Of a stretch of DNA of 21,179 nucleotides, positions 21,161 through 21,179 are shown piece after piece. Source of the DNA: DYGX01 sp035325905. Its GTDB lineage: Bacteria > Chloroflexota > Anaerolineae > Aggregatilineales > Aggregatilineaceae. Location: positions 1 to 21,179 of the forward strand of contig DAOKYY010000068.1 of NCBI GenBank assembly GCA_035325905.1, given 5' to 3'. Under the pieces are notes generated by a model. That model had not been told where the DNA came from and searched no databases. It saw only the letters and a list, made by a program, of their open reading frames with translations. The translations under genes and the position numbers were made by a program. Position 1 is the first letter of the stretch. The number at the start of each line of letters is the position of its first letter.

Positions 21161-21179
21161 ACAGCATCCCCCTGACCCT

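Noticed and set aside
1..21179. Mobile element, prophage or integron
   Set aside because: No transposase, integrase, terminal repeats or phage genes are seen; the tRNA-Trp 3' end is not repeated elsewhere in the window.

Overview
The window looks like a piece of a Chloroflexota genome, most like the Anaerolineae and relatives. The GC content is high. The envelope proteins include a C-terminal lipoprotein domain with a 'VRERLGW' signature and PA14/SH3b cell-surface architectures that I associate with this phylum. The assignment is inference from gene content, since no 16S rRNA is present. A run of exactly 100 N at 12571-12670 marks an assembly gap, so this is a draft contig or scaffold.

Region 1 (1-3153, all +) is the translation/secretion/transcription cluster: the 3' end of tuf, rpmG, tRNA-Trp(CCA), secE, nusG, rplK and rplA, closed by a strong intrinsic terminator. 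rplJ and rplL, which often follow, are absent. A 16-bp repeat recurs just after the secE and nusG stops, and a hairpin that could be an L1 autoregulatory site precedes rplA. SecE has an extra hydrophobic segment after its conserved one, and NusG has a strongly acidic N-terminal extension.

Region 2 (3195-10161): a small macro-domain-like protein (+) converges on, and overlaps by 82 bp, a six-gene minus-strand cluster. In transcription order that cluster is deoxynucleoside kinase 1 (with a MazG-like tail), deoxynucleoside kinase 2, a GAF-PAS histidine kinase, a lipoprotein, an M50 site-2 protease and a membrane-anchored lytic transglycosylase. Several junctions are translationally coupled (ATGA, GTGA, or a 9-nt gap). 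The cluster starts from a good promoter (TGGACA-17-TATACT), and the kinase may have its own extended -10 promoter.

Region 3 (10198-13053): a Cys-containing lipoprotein and a TIM-barrel sugar-phosphate isomerase/epimerase-like protein (+). The latter shares a CTAG double stop with a convergent membrane TIR-domain gene. The TIR gene is split by the N gap, but both sides read as one protein if the true gap length leaves remainder 2 on division by 3.

Region 4 (13143-18294): a penicillin-binding protein 1C-type murein synthase (-), a small acidic protein (-), rsmG (+) and recF (-). rsmG and recF converge on a 120-bp array of 10-bp units arranged as an imperfect inverted repeat.

Region 5 (18387-21179, all -): an unrecognised conserved-looking protein with a four-cysteine set, then an intrinsic terminator, then a secreted PA14x2-SH3bx3 protein with its own promoter. 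No intergenic stretch longer than about 140 bases is gene-free, apart from the N gap, which lies inside a gene.
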